Origin: Rotaria sordida
Lineage: Eukaryota; Rotifera; Eurotatoria; Philodinida; Philodinidae
Assembly: GCA_905250125.1 (NCBI GenBank)
Contig: CAJNOL010001360.1
Span: 1-64,000, forward strand
DNA: 64,000 nt
Reading direction: 5' to 3'
Of this stretch, positions 1-22,656 are shown piece by piece. The notes under the pieces are model-generated. The model did not search any database. It was not told the origin of the DNA and saw only the letters and a list, made by a program, of their open reading frames with translations. The translations under genes and the position numbers were made by a program. How positions within the stretch are numbered: the stretch's first letter is position 1; every line of letters begins with the position of its first letter.

Positions 1-1872
1 TCGAATTAGACTGTCTCAGATTGTATACATTGTTCGAATATTTATGTAAAAGAAAATCACTATCAATGAAACATATATTCTTCGAATGATAATGAATTTT
101 GATTGATAGGAAATTGATCAAAACTGAATCGCATTATTTCAAAGAATATAAACATTCAATGGTCTTCACACTACTGCAGATTCATCATTTTCGAAAAAGT
201 AAATGTCATCTGTGTTGAATGATACAAAACAATGACTATAGTATTGATTTATATTATATTACTACAACAATATAATATTTGATAGCTGATTGTTTTCAGA
301 GTTTACTATTGGACTTCACTAACGTTTATTCATATGAGTAAAGATGAATCTGACAAATATGTGATGACTTGAAATCATTGAAAAACATGCTATATAACAA
401 TGTATACTCTTCGTTTATCAATTCAATGAGATTTAACCGAAATTTTTCGGTATTTTTCTTCAATTGATAATCTATTCAGATATGTCACGAATAACAACAT
501 GATTTTTATTTCGAAAGATAAGCATCATAGATCGACACTGTTTCAACAGAAATTATTCTCTTTTTTTTCCATTGTTTACTTAATCTTAACTTTCGGTAAT
601 TGAAATCAGTCAAAGAATAGCATAGTTGTAATTAAATATTCTTAGGATTTTGTTGTTCGCATAAACTATAGAAATGACATTTGAATATTTAAAGGGAACA
701 AGAACGAACTTTAACAGCTACTTAATTTGAAATGTTACTTAAAGACACATAAGGACCATTTATAAAGAACATCCAGGCCCAGAATGAAGGGTGAGATAAG
801 ACGTATCTTAACATTCAGACGCTAATTACGATTTCGTTTATTGTTGTTTTTTTTTCAGTATTCTTCGAGTAAAATCGATTCTATGAGGAATCATCTAGGA
901 ATAAACTGCACAGATGAAATCTACATCAGTCATCTGATAGAAAAATGAATATTTCTTTTGCAAATACGCTTTTTCGACATATTTTTTGACAACTGAACAT
1001 TCGAGTGGAGAGTAGTGGGAATCAGTCAACAGTGGGCATTTTCAAGCAAAGGAAGGAGTCAAAAAATGTGATTTTTATCTGGATGTCTTTTATGGTTTAC
1101 TCTATACTAGAAAAACATCTTTCTTATCGTTGATTGTCAACTTTCTAAATTATTGAAGACAAGTATTCACATCGACTCTACAGTCTTGTCATTAAGATCT
1201 ATAATGTAAAATGATAATAGTATGGTAAGACATGTCAAATAAACTTGTATATATTCCATGAAGTTCTGCATATGTTGAAGTATTTCTCTTACATGAAGAT
1301 TGTTGTTTTTTCTTCTCATTCTTGAAAATAATATTATTTTTCAAATATGTCAGAAAACCTTTTCGAATAACATAAATATCTTATATCAAAGACAAATTAC
1401 ACATTTTTTTTATTTACAAAATATATGTAAGATTAAAGAACATGCAATTAATCAATGCAAATCTTATTGAGATATAATCACGTACAAAAATGCTTTATCT
1501 ATGAAAATCACAATTTAATAATAATGAACAACAACAAAGAGTATTTAATCATATCAGAAGACAATGGTTTCCTGCATATGTGTCTTTCTTTTTGCTTTGT
1601 TAAACTTTTTTCTCCTAGTTAATCGTCATAATCATATATCAATATAAATGTATTTAAAGAATTAAAGAATAAGCTTTTCAAAAACAAAAATATATATGAT
1701 GTCTGAAGATTTTCATATTGACTTGCGTAGATAAATCATTGAAGAAATAATTATTTCCTCTTGCTATTGAATGTCGTTTTATAATTTACGAAGAAAATTT
1801 CTTACAATCTATAATCTTTATGATGTCGTTCTTCAAATAAATAATAACATAGTTCTTCTTTTTTTTTGTAAG
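1..1872. other. Non-coding left flank
   Basis: No open frame with the coding signature of the window's real genes is visible. The sequence is AT-rich with short poly-A and poly-T runs. It lies downstream (3') of the minus-strand ORP2-like gene, and nothing in it looks like a continuation of that gene. Confidence 0.5.
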
Positions 1873-2065
1873 ATATTTGATGAATTTCAAGAAGCAGAAT
1901 CTCATTTTTAAAAATGTTTTACCAAGAATTCAGATACTTGTTCAATTGCTGGCCAACCAAATGATGAAAACTGTAGGTTCCCTATATTTTGTTCTTTTCA
2001 AAATTCATTCGAAAAAACATCGGCCTCTCTTATATTTTGACCTTTACAATAATATAATTATATAG
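1873..2065 (+). pseudogene. Possible decayed coding exon
   Basis: After a T-rich tract ending in AG, one frame reads as plausible protein (IFDEFQEAESHF), meets a TAA, then continues in the same frame with a Cys- and Asn-containing stretch (SDTCSIAGQPNDENC) up to a TGA near 2064. Two protein-like segments in one frame separated by a single stop suggest a decayed exon, but chance is not excluded in DNA this AT-rich. No family is recognised. Confidence 0.2.
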
Positions 2066-2279
2066 TAATATAAAATAAAAAAGTAAATCGAATTTAATTT
2101 TACTGTCTATTTAAAATAAATTTAAGCATTGATATGATGAGCGCAAGATTTATTTTAACTATAAATGTAATGCCTATCAATGAATTGAAATTACATTCAA
2201 AAACAAAAATAGACTTAGTAAAAGAAAAATAAATAATAAAAAACAAATGACCACCGTCGAAAAAATGAAATTAATGATA

Positions 2280-5200
2280 CTAATAGATGTCTGGACAATT
2301 GGTCCAATTTCGTTGCCAATATTTTTCGTTTGATACCCATACTTCATGTCCTGTTGCTTCTTGTTTAACAAGACGAAACCATCTAAAATAAAGTAAAGAA
2401 AAATACAATAATAAAATTGTCAAACAAATTTTATTAATATAATAGACTAGTAACTCAGAGAGGTTTAAAGAATAACTAATAATCTATTCAAGAACAAGGA
2501 ACATAAGATATGTTTTATATATAGAGCGTTATATGACAGCAACTAGTTTTTTTCCTCTGCAATATTCTCATAATCCATATAATTTTTTTAACTTCTATAC
2601 ATGCTGTAATTTTCGCTATTCTACAATGAATACAGTTTTCATCATCAATCACATATGTGACTAATTGTTGATTTTCAACAAGAAATATACCTTGGTTGCC
2701 ATTCTTCTCGACGTTTTTCCATTGCATGTCTAGTTTCACGTTGTTTTTCTTCAAGACGATTTTTTTCTTGTCCAGCTACATCAATATCACCTTCTTCCAT
2801 TTTACGAATATCTGGACGAAATCGTGAATCTGTTGGTGGTAATGATAGACGTAGTTTTTCATCTTCTGTCCATTCATTAAGTGCCATAGTAAATAATGAA
2901 AAATTATAATACTATTAAAAAAAAATATGTTTATATCTATTTTCAAAAGAAAAAAAGAAAGAAAATTCTTTAATCTTTACTTGATCTGCATACTCTAATT
3001 TTGGTATAATTCGCCAAAGTGTTATTGAATTTGGTGGAAGATTAAGTTGTTCATGTGATGGATCAACATCTGGTACTTCTTCATCTAGATCAACATTATC
3101 TGTTGATGATGCTGAATTTCCAGCTTGTTCTTGTGGATATTTTGCAGCATTTTTTGCATCTTTTTTTTGTTGTTTTAAAAATGCATCAAATTGTTCGATA
3201 TCAATTGAATATAATGCATCTGTCCAAAAACCATATAAACCACGTACTTTATGTTTACTAGATACAAAAAAAAAAATGAAACTATATAATATTATTAAAA
3301 CAAATATTTCCTACTGTGAATCAATAATATGCCCTTCAACTTTATGTAATTCTTTTGTTGACCATGAATATGGTTTAAAATGTATGGTAGCTTTCATTTT
3401 ATTTGAATGATTTATAATTTCCATAGTACCATGCTATAATATTCAATATTTATAAATCTTAAATTAAGAATTTAATAAACTTACATATTCAAACCAAAGT
3501 CGACCAACAACAATATTATGAATTGTACAAGTTACACTTGACCATGTATAAACTTCTCTATGTCTTTAATAAAAAGAATATAAAATAGAGATTTCTAAGA
3601 TTATTTATCGTTTATTTTATTGTGAAACACGATCTAAAAGGAGTATGAGATGTAGAGGGTAGAAATTTTCATCCCTTCTTCACAGATCATGACAGACATT
3701 ACTATGGAAACGTCACAAACACCTTAGTAACGCTATCCTGCTCGCACTATGCGTTCAGGCAGACATTGAGTGAGAAAAATGAAAGTAAACTTTTCATCAA
3801 TTCAAATAATGGTACATATATTGCAAAATATACTCTATCTATTGGCATAAAAGTTTTTGTTACGAATTTCAAGTAGAGTGAAGAAAGTCCACCAATGAAA
3901 ACTTAGCTTGAAAACATGCTTGTCAGTAAAAAAAATCAGATTTTTGCGTAAGACTCAGCCGATCGGTAGGTCAAAACAGTACATGTTCCGAGCTGGCCTA
4001 GTGTCCTCTATCAAAAGGTAACACAAAATTAAATCTGAACTAATAAATGTCTAAGAAAAAGAGCGAAAATGTTTCTTTAGTGATTCTTCGAATAGCCAAG
4101 CTGACAAGGGAATGTTTTCAACTAATCAATTGCTTTTGAGTTCGAACTCTATACATTTTTTCGACTTTAATATTACGGGAAGAAAACATCCCGCTTACAA
4201 ATAAATCTGTCTGTGGATAAAATCTCAGATCGAAATACTCTCATTCGATTTGTTAGTATATACGATGCCATGGACTAAAATTTCATTAAATGTCTATAAC
4301 TCTGAACAAAAAGGTCTAAGAGAACTTGTTCTTTTGAGATTTTTTCATATCTCACTGTAGTCTATTGTATTTCACATTTTAATCCAGTAAGAATCGCACT
4401 AACAGTTTTCTTTTTACCGTTTAAGTTCAAGTGTTAATAATCCTTTTGGATTTACTTCCATATTTTTGACTGAAAATTTTGCTTTTGGTAAAATACTTCC
4501 ATAAAATCTCCACCGTGCACCACCATCTTTTGATTCACATGTAAATGCACTTACAGGTGGATGATGACTAACTTGTTCACTTACATAACGAAATGGTAAA
4601 TCATCACTATATACAAAATAAAAACACGGAAAAAATTATAGATAAACAAAAACTGTATTTTACTAACCGCATGAATTCATATGTTTCACCAAGTAATGGA
4701 TTAAATGGTTTTGATAAACGATCAATATTACCGGCAATTGATGATACAGCAAATGCAGCAACATACTTTTGAAATAGAAAAAAAAACAAATTTTTTTGAA
4801 ACTACTCATAAACATCCAAATTTCAGATAACAAAAATTTATGTCGTATGAAGTAGATGAGACAATCGTTTACTGAATTTTTAAACAATAAATATCAACTT
4901 CTCGCACTATTCGTGAGATATGAGTGGTTTTTGATCATTGAATATCTCGTCATTAGAGCTAAAATTTTCATAACATTCTACTTTCAAATAGGCCAACGGT
5001 AGACTAAAATTCAAGAGACTTATTCGTTTGAGGACTTCATACCACACAGAGTCTATCTTATGCATAGAATCCCAACTCAAAAACGATTAATCATTTGGAA
5101 GAGTTTTCTCATCAGATGAGTATACTCATAGTTAAAGATTGACGGTGTAATGCATTGAAGAAATTACAATACTATATAAAGATAATATTCGTACGAAATG

Positions 5201-8200
5201 ATTGAAATCTGGACAAAAACAAAACAGGTGACCATGTGATTTACATTTCTAATTAGAAATCAAGGATGCACTGCGATTTGTCGTCGTACATCATTGCACA
5301 AGAAATATTTGTACTGTGTTTTTTTTGTCACTTTGTCATCGTATTTATCATTGTTTATTTGTTATCTAATGTTACTTCTATTTACTCGTTACCTATTCTA
5401 AAATTACCTGCATTCGCATGACTGGATCGGTACATTCATCAGCTTTATCAATTAAATATGAATACAGAACATTTTCTGTAAAACGTTGTAAAAATGAAAC
5501 AGGCTCATTCCAAGCAATTGGCATTGTTATTTTAGATAATTCCTAAAATTTAAAAATTATTTTTTATTTTTGTTTTTGTTTCGTATGATATTTACTTTTC
5601 CAATGCATTGTTTAAGTATACTCCAAATACTTATTTGTGATCGATCAAACATTGATACAGGAAGTTTTGCTCTAAATTATAATACAAAAGTTTTATTGCT
5701 TGTGATCGGTATTAGATTGATAAGAGAAGTTTCTCAATTGATTAAACACTTTTGAGTCAAGACTATGTGCATCATGTAAATCCATATAAGCTATGAATAC
5801 CATGGAAAAAGTTCAAGCTCTTAGCTTATTATTGCCGAACAGAATTTTGTAGAGAAATCATAACTAAACATTTAATATTTTTTTATAAAAAATAAAATAT
5901 ACTTGTAACGTCTAAAATGAAATATTGTTTCCTAGATATTTTACATGATTTGATAGAGTTTGACAAGTTCTGCGAGAATATGAATATCAAAAGAAAACTC
6001 TATGCTTGTTTTCAATATCAAACTTGGAGAAAATCAAAAAGACTAATAAAAACTGCATGTATCCAATTTTAGAGCGAGTCAATTAAACTTTCAATAACAT
6101 TAGCTGATCGATGTTTCGTCTATTCATGCAGCTCGGAAAGGTTATTTTGACCTTCATTATATGACATTGCATCTCTGAAACATCAATTAACAGTTGATCA
6201 ACTAAAATTATTGAAAGTTAATCATACTATCTCATGCAAAATATGTGAGATTTTTATTAGTCTCCCTAATTTCCTCCAAGTTTTGTATTGAAAATAGAAT
6301 GAAAACTGTTTTTTGATATCGATATTCTTGAAGAGTTTACCGAACCGTGTAAAATATCTAGAAAACAATATTTCACTTCAGATGTTACAAGCATATTTTA
6401 TTTTTTTTCCAAAAAATATAAAATGCTAAGTCATGATTAATAAAACAACTATAACTTTTCATGATGTTGATATAATTCGAATTATTTTCTTTTCATATGA
6501 TAACTTTAATTTTTCTCTACAAAACTCTATATTTCAGTCAACTATCTATATATGACTTCATATAGATAACGTCAATTTACAGAGAATGGTTGAAACTTTT
6601 GTAACATTCTTGATGTTCGTTAAGGCTTGTTTCTCTACAAATTGTCGTGGATGCACATAATTCTGGCTCAAAAATAATTAATCAATTGAAGAAACTTTTC
6701 TCGTGAGATTAGAAAAAGTCAAATATGTATTCATTTTATCGTATTATTCGATTGTTATAGAATATTCGAACGAGTCTCAAGAGAAGATATTTCTTCGTCA
6801 AATGTACTCATTGATATGTATATACAAAATAGATATAATTGAATCATATTTAATAACACTATTCAAAATTGATAAATCATCTATAGTACATATAACGTAC
6901 CTTCTAGCATTTCTCTGTAAAGTTGGATATAAGTTCTCCATAGATGTCATATTGATAAAAATAATAGATGAATAATATTTTGAAAGAAAAATGTTTTTCT
7001 ATAAATGTATTGTAAATAATGAATCGATCATATATTTATATACTTCGATATATAAAGATTGATAAAAACAAAGAAAAAAAAAAAGAACCAAAAATAAACT
7101 TGCTTATAAATCGTTAAGTCGAATGCATAAAAAAAAGCAATTATGATGAAGAGATACATAATAGTATAGGTAAAATGCAATACTTTCATATGATTTTTGT
7201 ACTCATTCATCCGTATAAATAATGTTTATATGTATATGAATATAAGCGACGCCTTATGTCTTTTTCTTTTTTTTTTATATTGACTCATCGAAGAAGAAAA
7301 GGAAAAGATAGTTACATATTTATTTATTTATTTATTTATTCTTCTTAGATCACGCCATTAGTTTTTCTATTATTAATAACTCAAAGAAGAGTGATACTTA
7401 CCGACCATATTGTTTTCGACAAATAATATTCCAACTTCTCATTAAATCTCGTTGAATACTGGCAGTATAATGATCGATATCTATGTAATGAAAAAAAAAG
7501 CAAATTATTCATATATATATATATATTGAGAGAGAATTTCTAAAATGTTTATCTCTTTTACAGCATTTTTTTCCTTTTACAAAATCATCATAAAGAAATA
7601 TATTAGAAAATAGTCGAGTTTTTTCAGTAGGATATTTCTGTTTATTTATTTACTTGCTAAAGTTAACTTTAAAAAACTTCGTAATAATTTAGACTGATTA
7701 ACCTAGGTGTTATAATGTCGTCATCTTTTTTATAAACATTTAATTACATAAAATAGACTTAGTTAAACATGTTGAACTTAGATAATTTTAACTGAATTTT
7801 TGTCTAGATATCATTTCTTGATTAGTTATTGTTCGAAAACCGATTGAAATATCGATCAATGATCGAAAATGAATTGCTTCGAAATGTTCGAAACAAGATA
7901 AAATTGACTTGAAACTAGTAGATTTCAAATTCTGATTACCTTAAACCTCAAGAATACACGTTACTAATTAGAAATAAACTGTAAAAATAGGTAATTATTC
8001 ATATTCACAGTAGAATTTATCAGTGTAACGAAGGCTAGATTGAAATCATGTATAAAAAAAAAGTATTGTAACTAACATTTCATGTCACAGTTTAATGTAT
8101 TGCAAATTGCATCCTAAAGTAAAGCACATACGAGACATTTTATATTATTATCTATTTTTGAAGGTTGTAATCTTTTATGAATCATACTTATTATACTTTC

Positions 8201-9108
8201 GAGTATATATTAGTTTACTTATTTTATGAAGTTTTTTTATAAAATGAAATTATGACCATACTTAAATTTATTTGTAGTATTTCACAGAACCTCCTATCTA
8301 ACCTAAGATATTTAACTCTCCTCTAGTTCATCGAGACAAGTTTTGTTCTTCGATTTTAATCAAATACCAATATTTTATTCCGAGTTTCACCTCCGAAATG
8401 ATCATTTCATATTCTGAAAAAAGAGCTAGGTTAAAATATTGAAGAGACTGACAATCTACTCTTCGAAGAATTGAGTTTGATTCGACGGGGAAGAGTGATA
8501 GTCCTGTTCCACCTAGGGGATCTCATTAGATAAAATACTGTGAAAAATATATTCGAAAATTTCTATCAAAATAGCACAGAAATAATGTAGGTCAAAAACA
8601 AAACTACTCTTAAATATTTCTAAAGTTTTTCATCTAATACTATTATCATACTAAAATACAAATATTGAGTTTGAAATGAAATCTTTAGAGTTTTTCAAAA
8701 GATTATAATTCAACTAAGAAGAGAAAATTTTCTCAATAAAATCGCATTTTTCTACTTATTTATTCGGGATAAAAACTGAAGAAGAAGATATCAAATTTTT
8801 TATCTCTTAAAAAGAAACTTATATATAGACTAAGAAAAATATTAAAAATTGAATTCAATAGATAAGTTTTTAAAAATCCGTACGTCATTTTTGAAATAAA
8901 CTATTCGATAATTTCTTTACAATTTAGTCTACATAAAAACCTTTTTTTTCTAAATAGAATTTAATATTTCCAATATTTGAAAATAAAATTTCATTCGAAT
9001 TTAAAAAAAAATAAAAAATTTCAAATTTCTCATTTAAATTAATATTATTTAAATACCGTCGGCATCGAAGAATTCATCATTATCGTCAACATGATGATTA
9101 TTATCCAT
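2280..9108 (-). CDS. OSBPL2: Oxysterol-binding protein-related protein, ORP2-like
   Basis: Lipid-transfer protein of the OSBP/ORP family, predicted to carry sterol or phosphoinositide between the ER and other membranes. Eleven exons on the minus strand: 9108-9057, 7480-7402, 5671-5596, 5542-5408, 4765-4668, 4606-4418, 3563-3485, 3433-3315, 3257-2981, 2911-2691, 2382-2280. They join in phase to give 475 aa, close to the length of human ORP2. Exon 1 (residues 1-17) is acidic and ends in EFFDA, an FFAT-type motif for binding VAP in the ER. There is no PH domain; the sterol-binding domain starts near residue 55. The family signature EQVSHHPP is at about 157-164, and the protein ends CPDIY like ORP1/ORP2. 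The C-terminal region keeps [13 protein letters not shown] and the charged helix before it. The start is the first ATG after an AG acceptor 7 nt upstream. Introns are large and hold repeats. Confidence 0.93.
4950..5135 (-). repeat. Solo arm related to the 5.7-6.7 kb fold-back element
   Basis: Read on the minus strand, about 5070-5135 resembles the terminal arm of the fold-back element at 5711-6709: the order gagaa, ctcttcc, gattaatc, tttttgag, then a tatgcat-like word is kept. No convincing partner arm is seen in this intron, so it is probably a truncated copy. Confidence 0.4.
5711..6709. repeat. 1-kb imperfect fold-back (inverted repeat) element
   Basis: Two long arms in inverted orientation fill most of intron 2 of the ORP2-like gene. 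The outer ends pair (left agaagtttctcaattgatt at about 5725; right, read in reverse, agtttcttcaattgatt). Inner blocks also pair: around 5895-5945 (aaatgaaatattgtttccta) with 6345-6410, and around 6060-6115 with 6180-6235. The centre is near 6150. Mismatches and small indels are scattered through both arms, so the copy is old. No transposase is encoded. Confidence 0.75.
7318..7340. repeat. (TTTA)n microsatellite
   Basis: About six tandem TTTA units in intron 1 of the ORP2-like gene. Confidence 0.85.
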
Positions 9109-11697
9109 TTGTTATCTATAATTTCAAAAAGATTCATTTTCAAAGAAAAAATAAAATAAAATAAAATAAAAAAAATAGATCTAAAATAAGAACGTAATTG
9201 CTTTAGATACATACATAGCTCATATACGTTCTTTTAGTTTGATTATTACAGACAAATAGAAAATATTCATCTTGAAGGACACAGTATATATGTGTTGATC
9301 AAGCGTGACGAATACAAAGACATTTATCACAATAAATAAAATAACAAAATTATATTTAATATTGAATAATTGCAATTTCGAAATGAACTTAATTTTAAAA
9401 ATCATAACTAAAAAAGAGAAAGAAGAAAAAAAAAACGATTCATTCTCATTTCTCTTACATTACGAAACTAAAAGAAAGAACAGAAAAATACAAGTATAAC
9501 GTCGAATATTTCATTACTGTCAACCGATGCTTTAATACTCGTGTAATACGAAGAACAGGTTGTTTAACACTACGTTTCGTTTTCTTTTTCTTTTCTCCTT
9601 GTCCCGGTTTTTTTTTCATGTTTTAACATCAATATGGATTTCTTTTTTTTTTTTTTTTCATCATCATTATTTGTGGCATATTGTATTTAACAATGATAAT
9701 AAAAAGGAATGATTTTTTTTTTCTTAAAATGATTCAATGCAAATCTGTTTTGAAAATATGTGTGAGTTTTTTTTTTTGTTTCATCTACGATGGTAAAAGA
9801 GGAAGATAAATATTTGATTTAAATAGAAATGATCTGTCGTTAGATGATACGTTTTGTCATACTCAAATATATGAGTCAAAATATTCAACTTCGAGATCTG
9901 CTGGATATTTTTTAATTCTATAACGAGTGAATTTCTATGAGATTAAAAAATATTTTAACTCATTATCAAAATTTAACTTGTTGATAAATGAAAAATTAGT
10001 GTCAATAAATTGATTTAAGAGTATTGTAGATTTTTGAAAGTTATGTTTTTGATGTTATGAAATTTTCAAGTTAACACAACTTTTGATATTTGTTTTTCAG
10101 AGATGACTACTTAAAAATCTCATATGTCGAAAAAAAAAGACACGGTTTTCTTTTGATTTTGCGACGAGGACACTATACGATAAGATTGTAAATCTGTCAC
10201 TTATTCCCTTAGATTTCATTTTCAATTGGTTAGAAAGATACAGCATAAAATCTTGCACACTTCTGCGTATTTATTCTGTTTTTTTGTCGAATGAAAAAAA
10301 TTTTTTGAAGACTAAATAATCTATCGGGTTTATTACTTTTGGATAAGAACTATGATTAGAACTCGTCGGATTAGTAGCAGACCTGAAAATTTTGAACCTG
10401 CTAGACTCTAGTCACCGAATACAAAAACAAAACTGGAAAAAAGTATCTCGTATCTTCGGAACGTCTATCTGATTCCGATAAGAAAATTTCATTGAGAGTA
10501 CCAGAGTACAGCTAGACCACGTCCGAAAATTTTGCATCCGATGGGATCTAGGTATAGTACTCATAACTTTTTCGTTTGTAAACTTGACATGAAAACTAAT
10601 AGTGAAGGTCAATGTCATTTTTCATGGTTTACAAAACGGCTTATTTATCATGTTTACCGATTAGGTTTTACAGGGTCAGGCCTGTACGATATTGCTTCGG
10701 CTTGACTCTGCATAATCTTATCGGTAAACATAATCAATACGCCGATTTATAAAGCATGTAAAAGTACCTTGACATAAACTATTAGTTTTGATCTCAAGTT
10801 TACAAATGAAAAAATTATGAGTATCATAGTTATTATCACAAACATCCAGCAATGATAAACCTCTATATAAGACTGTTTAGTCTTCAAACAGTTAATTTTT
10901 GTATTCAACAAAGAACAAAATAAATACGTTGATATGTGTAGGATTTCACCTGTTATCTATTGAAAGTAAAATACAGGTAGAGGACGACAAACGTTGTATT
11001 ATCAAAACTATTATTGATCAATAATTCAATAAAAATGACTGCAAAATTTTCTCGATCAATTGCAAAGATTTTTTATGATCCACTTGAGTCACCAAAAATA
11101 TTCTTCTTTTATTATTTCTCTCAATCAAACTGTTTGAGAAGATATAAATTATCATAATAATTTCAACTAATCAAAAACTAACATCAATATTTCTAAATAG
11201 ATCATCTTTAACTTTCAATATTATTCGAAATTTTCGTGAACGATTATTTGAATTCTATATCTTACATAATTAATTTTTTTGTTTCTAATATAATCAAGTA
11301 TTCATAATTGTGTGTAATTAAATTCAAAAACAGATATATATCATAATCATTTGCAAACAAATAATAATCAATTTCTTCCATTCGAATTTCTTTCCCTCTA
11401 ATTGCTATGATCGAATTCCATCTGAAAATACATTATATATATATGTCTCATTCATTTAATTTCATTAATCGATGGAATAAAAAAAGATGGCGCTCTGTTC
11501 TAAATCTTATATGTACAAGGATAAGTTTTATTTGCTCGTAAAGATAACCAATATAATATGTGATGATGATTTTAATGAATCACAATAATTTATTTTTCAA
11601 AAAAACAAAAAACCGAAAAATATATTCATTTTTGTTTTTTTAAATTTCATTTTAAAGATTTTCTATTCAACAAATGAGATGAAAATAAAATCTAATC
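9109..11697. promoter_or_regulatory. Divergent intergenic region between ORP2-like and USP32 genes
   Basis: About 2.6 kb separates the two divergent start codons, so promoters for both genes should lie here. No coding exon is apparent. It contains an AAAAT-type simple repeat (about 9147-9171), T-rich tracts, and the inverted repeat at 10553-10828. No individual promoter element can be assigned. Confidence 0.4.
10553..10828. repeat. Short fold-back / MITE-like inverted repeat
   Basis: The left arm from 10553 (tatagtactcataactttt, then tcgtttgtaaacttga) pairs with the right arm ending at 10828 (agtttacaaatgaaaaaatt, then atgagtatcata). Inner blocks also pair, including tttaccgattaggtttt on the left with the copy near 10710-10730. 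The arms meet near 10690 with almost no spacer. There is no coding capacity. Confidence 0.75.

Positions 11698-22656
<10,959 letters not shown>

Noticed and set aside
4135..4160. T-arm-like word gagttcgaactc, considered as a tRNA gene
   Set aside because: No acceptor stem, D-arm or anticodon arm at the required spacing.
3610..4400. Possible inverted repeat in ORP2 intron 6
   Set aside because: Only weak, scattered similarity between the two ends; not convincing by eye.
6703..6975. 90-codon plus-strand ORF in ORP2 intron 2
   Set aside because: Hydrophobic/Ile-rich translation typical of AT-rich non-coding DNA, partly overlapping the end of the fold-back element, with no family resemblance.
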